From the NCBI RefSeq assembly GCF_001718695.1, contig NZ_CP013421.1:868001-932000 (forward strand): a DNA stretch of 64,000 bases, written 5' to 3'. Below are positions 61,904 to 64,000 of this stretch, piece after piece (the stretch's first letter is position 1; the number at the start of each line of letters is the position of its first letter). Origin of the DNA: Burkholderia ubonensis. Its GTDB lineage: Bacteria; Pseudomonadota; Gammaproteobacteria; Burkholderiales; Burkholderiaceae. Below the pieces are notes generated by a model. The model made no database searches and had not been told where the DNA came from. It saw nothing but the letters and a program-made list of their open reading frames with translations. The translations under genes and the position numbers were made by a program.

Positions 61904-63415
61904 TTACCGACCCATTGCCGATGCCGCCGACTTAGCCGCCGCCGATGCTGGTGCCGAACCCGCCGCCACGCCCGCCACCACCTCCCCATCGCCCTCCCAC
62001 CCCCCGCCGAGCGCGAGGAACAACCTGACCTGATCCGCCGCAACCTGCCCCTCAGCCGCCGCGACCTGCGCGCGCACGCTCGTCAACGTGCGCGTCGCAT
62101 CCAGATCCGAAATGAACGACTCGCGCCCGGCCGTATAGAGCCGGTGCGTTTCGTCGGCGGAACTTCGCGCCGATTCGTAGGCCGTGCGCAGCGCATCGGT
62201 GCGCTGCACGTCGGCCGCATAGGTCGCGAGGCTCGACTGCGTTTCGCGCAGCGCGTTCAGCACGACGCCGTCGAAGTGCGCGAGCGCGCCGCCGGTCGCC
62301 GCTTCGGCTTCGTGCACGCGCGCACGCTGGCCGTTGATCGGGAACGCCCAGCTGATCAGCGGCCCGAACGACCAGCGGTTGGTGGTCGACGAGAACAGAT
62401 CGGCGGCGACGCCGACCGAACCCGCGGATAACCCGATGCTCACCGACGGATACAACGCGGCGGTCGCCACGCCGATGCGGGCCGTGGCCGCCGCGAGCTG
62501 GCGCTCGGCTTCGCGAACGTCGGGACGGCGGCGCAGCAGCGCGGCGCCGTCGCCGATCGGGATCGGTTGGCGCAGCTGCGGCAGCCGCTCGCATTCGGCG
62601 ACGGCCTTCGGCAGATCTGCGGGCGCTCGCGCGAGCAAGGCGGCGAGCTGGTATTGAGCGATCTTGCGCCGGCCTTCGAAGCGCGGGATGTCGGCCGACA
62701 GCGTGCGTACCTGCGTGACGCCGCGCGTCACGTCGGTCTGATTGCCGCGTCCCGCGTCGCGCAGCCGCTGCGACAGCTTCACACGCTGCTGCTGCAGCGC
62801 GAGCGACTGCTTCGCGATCGCGAGTTCGTCGCCGGCGGAGCACGACTCGACGTACGCCCGCACCACATCCGCGACGACGGTGATGCGCGCGAGGTCGGCC
62901 GCCGCCTGCACCGCGTCGCTGTCCGCGTGCGCGGCCTCGACGCCACGCCGCAGCTTGCCGAACAGATCGAGCTCGTACGACACGTTGATGCCGACCGCGC
63001 CTTCGTTGACGACCGGCAGCTTGTTCTCGAGCAGATACTGTTCGGCCGATTCCTGCGCGCGTTGCACGCCGGCTTCGGCGTGGCCCGAGAAGCCGCCCTG
63101 TTCGTTGGCGACCTCCAGCGCCGCGCGCGAGCGCGCGAGGTTCGCTGCGGCGACGCGCAGGTCGGTGTTCGATTTCAGCGCGCTCTGCACCAGCGCATTC
63201 AGCACCGGATCGTCGTACAGCTGCCACCAGTTGCCGGGCACCGCATCGCGCGAGACGAGCGCGCCGTCCGCATCGTCGAGCGCATGGTTCGCGAGCGGCG
63301 CATTCACGTATGCGTGCTGCGGCAGCGTGTAATCGGGGCCGACCGACTTGCACGCGCCGAGTGCGAGCGCGAGCGGCGCGAGCGCCGCCGCGAGGCGCAG
63401 CCCATGCCGCTTCAT
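61904..63415 (-). CDS. Outer-membrane efflux lipoprotein, NodT/OprM type
   Basis: 503 residues. A lipoprotein signal ending in the lipobox LGAC (ALAPLALALGACKSVGPDYT) is followed by two outer-membrane efflux repeats (NALVQSALKSNTDLRVAAAN, LARSRAALEVANEQGGFSG, YELDLFGKLRRGVEAAHADS). It forms the outer channel of a tripartite pump. It overlaps the adaptor gene stop as ATGA, so both are one operon running leftward. Confidence 0.93.
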   Translation of the reverse strand: MKRHGLRLAAALAPLALALGACKSVGPDYTLPQHAYVNAPLANHALDDADGALVSRDAVPGNWWQLYDDPVLNALVQSALKSNTDLRVAAANLARSRAALEVANEQGGFSGHAEAGVQRAQESAEQYLLENKLPVVNEGAVGINVSYELDLFGKLRRGVEAAHADSDAVQAAADLARITVVADVVRAYVESCSAGDELAIAKQSLALQQQRVKLSQRLRDAGRGNQTDVTRGVTQVRTLSADIPRFEGRRKIAQYQLAALLARAPADLPKAVAECERLPQLRQPIPIGDGAALLRRRPDVREAERQLAAATARIGVATAALYPSVSIGLSAGSVGVAADLFSSTTNRWSFGPLISWAFPINGQRARVHEAEAATGGALAHFDGVVLNALRETQSSLATYAADVQRTDALRTAYESARSSADETHRLYTAGRESFISDLDATRTLTSVRAQVAAAEGQVAADQVRLFLALGGGWEGDGEVVAGVAAGSAPASAAAKSAASAMGR

Positions 63416-64000
63416 TGCGATGCTCCAGTCGCGCTGGCCGCGGCGGGCGCCGATGCCGGCCGCGTCTTGTCGTCAGGGCGCGCGTCATGCGAGCGCACCG
63501 CGACGGTCGCGGTGCGGCCGGCGATCATCCGGAAATCGTCCGGCACCTCGTCGAGCACGACGCGCACCGGCACGCGCTGCGCGAGCCGCACCCAGCTGAA
63601 TGCCGGGTTCACGTTCGGCAGCAGGTTCGCGCCCTGCGTGCGGTCGCGATCCTCGATCGCGGCGACGATGCTCTGCACGTGGCCGCGCAGCGGATGCGGT
63701 TCGCCCATCACGACGATGTCGACCGGCTCGCCGATATGGATGCCGCGCAGCTTGGTTTCCTCGAAATAGCCGTCCACGCGGAACGAGTTTCGATCGACGA
63801 CCGACAGCACCGCACGGCCGGCCGCCACGTATTCGCCGGTGCGCGGCGCGCGGTCGTTCAGATAGCCGTCGACCGGGCTCACGATCGTGGTGCGCTGGAG
63901 ATTCAGTTTCGCGGTGTCGAGCGACACCTGCGCATCGGCGACGGCGGCTTCGCCCTGCTCGACGCGCGTGCGGCTTTCCTCGACCTGTTCGCTCGCCACC
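63412..64000 (-). CDS. Membrane-fusion (HlyD/EmrA-type) efflux adaptor (partial)
   Basis: The C-terminal 195 residues are in the window; the start lies beyond the right edge. Seen are a coiled-coil hairpin end (ESRTRVEQGEAAVADAQVSL), the lipoyl-like half (TTIVSPVDGYLNDRAPRTGE, YVAAGRAVLSVVDRNSFRVD), and the beta-barrel (VDIVVMGEPHPLRGHVQSIV). This resembles AaeA/EmrA adaptors that join an inner-membrane pump to the NodT-type channel encoded next. The pump gene itself is probably just outside the window. Confidence 0.92.
   Translation of the reverse strand, partial: VASEQVEESRTRVEQGEAAVADAQVSLDTAKLNLQRTTIVSPVDGYLNDRAPRTGEYVAAGRAVLSVVDRNSFRVDGYFEETKLRGIHIGEPVDIVVMGEPHPLRGHVQSIVAAIEDRDRTQGANLLPNVNPAFSWVRLAQRVPVRVVLDEVPDDFRMIAGRTATVAVRSHDARPDDKTRPASAPAAASATGASQ

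Overview
The window is high-GC beta-proteobacterial DNA that fits a Burkholderia cepacia complex species. It appears to carry the replication and partition region of a secondary replicon. The support is: Burkholderia-type rRNA and tRNA genes, paralogous catabolic clusters, a Rep_3-type initiator next to parAB, an iteron array, and GTTGTCACGTGACAAC palindromes that I recall as the parS class of the third Burkholderia replicon. The organism and replicon assignment is inference; no search was run.

Left arm (1-6.7 kb): accessory DNA. A minus-strand operon encodes what looks like an ABC three-component (ABC-3C) conflict system: a PD-(D/E)xK-type effector, a middle component, and a Rad50-like ATPase with a CPLC zinc-hook motif that runs off the left edge. 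Next come a small unknown gene, an HU protein and a P4-type integrase with an in-frame amber codon, which suggests a decaying island end.

6.7-25.3 kb: metabolic genes. An exported methionine-sulfoxide repair set (MsrB, DipZ, MsrA) is followed by a Rieske oxygenase. A complete reductive pyrimidine-degradation cluster follows (dihydropyrimidinase, NCS1 permease, preA with a frameshift, preT, carbamoyl-amide hydrolase), divergent from a RutR-like regulator. A three-gene acyl-CoA cluster (ligase, short-chain dehydrogenase, thiolase) is divergent from an AraC regulator.

25.5-31 kb: a full rRNA operon on the minus strand (16S, tRNA-Ile, tRNA-Ala, 23S, 5S) with a recognisable promoter, boxA elements and a terminator.

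31-48 kb: mixed genes. They include a MESH1-like HD hydrolase, a YhaN/YhaO (SbcCD-like) pair, a tyrosine-recombinase-like protein that has lost most catalytic residues, a RES/Xre toxin-antitoxin pair, a dienelactone hydrolase, LysR regulators and a purA gene.

48-55 kb: the replication and segregation core. A gene-poor stretch holds about 15 or more iterons (consensus near AGGTAGCCGTTTATGGGGCG), followed by the initiator gene, convergent parB-parA, and a gene-free stretch with four good parS palindromes and one degenerate one. A distal parS lies at 41.8 kb. Lone iteron-like sites lie at 48.55 kb and 61.01 kb.

55-64 kb: an MBL-fold hydrolase divergent from a TetR regulator, a flavodoxin, a ProQ/FinO RNA chaperone, a 14-copy octamer tandem repeat, an EamA transporter with a His-rich tail, a two-TOBE molybdate-binding protein, and the outer-membrane and adaptor genes of an efflux system that runs off the right edge.
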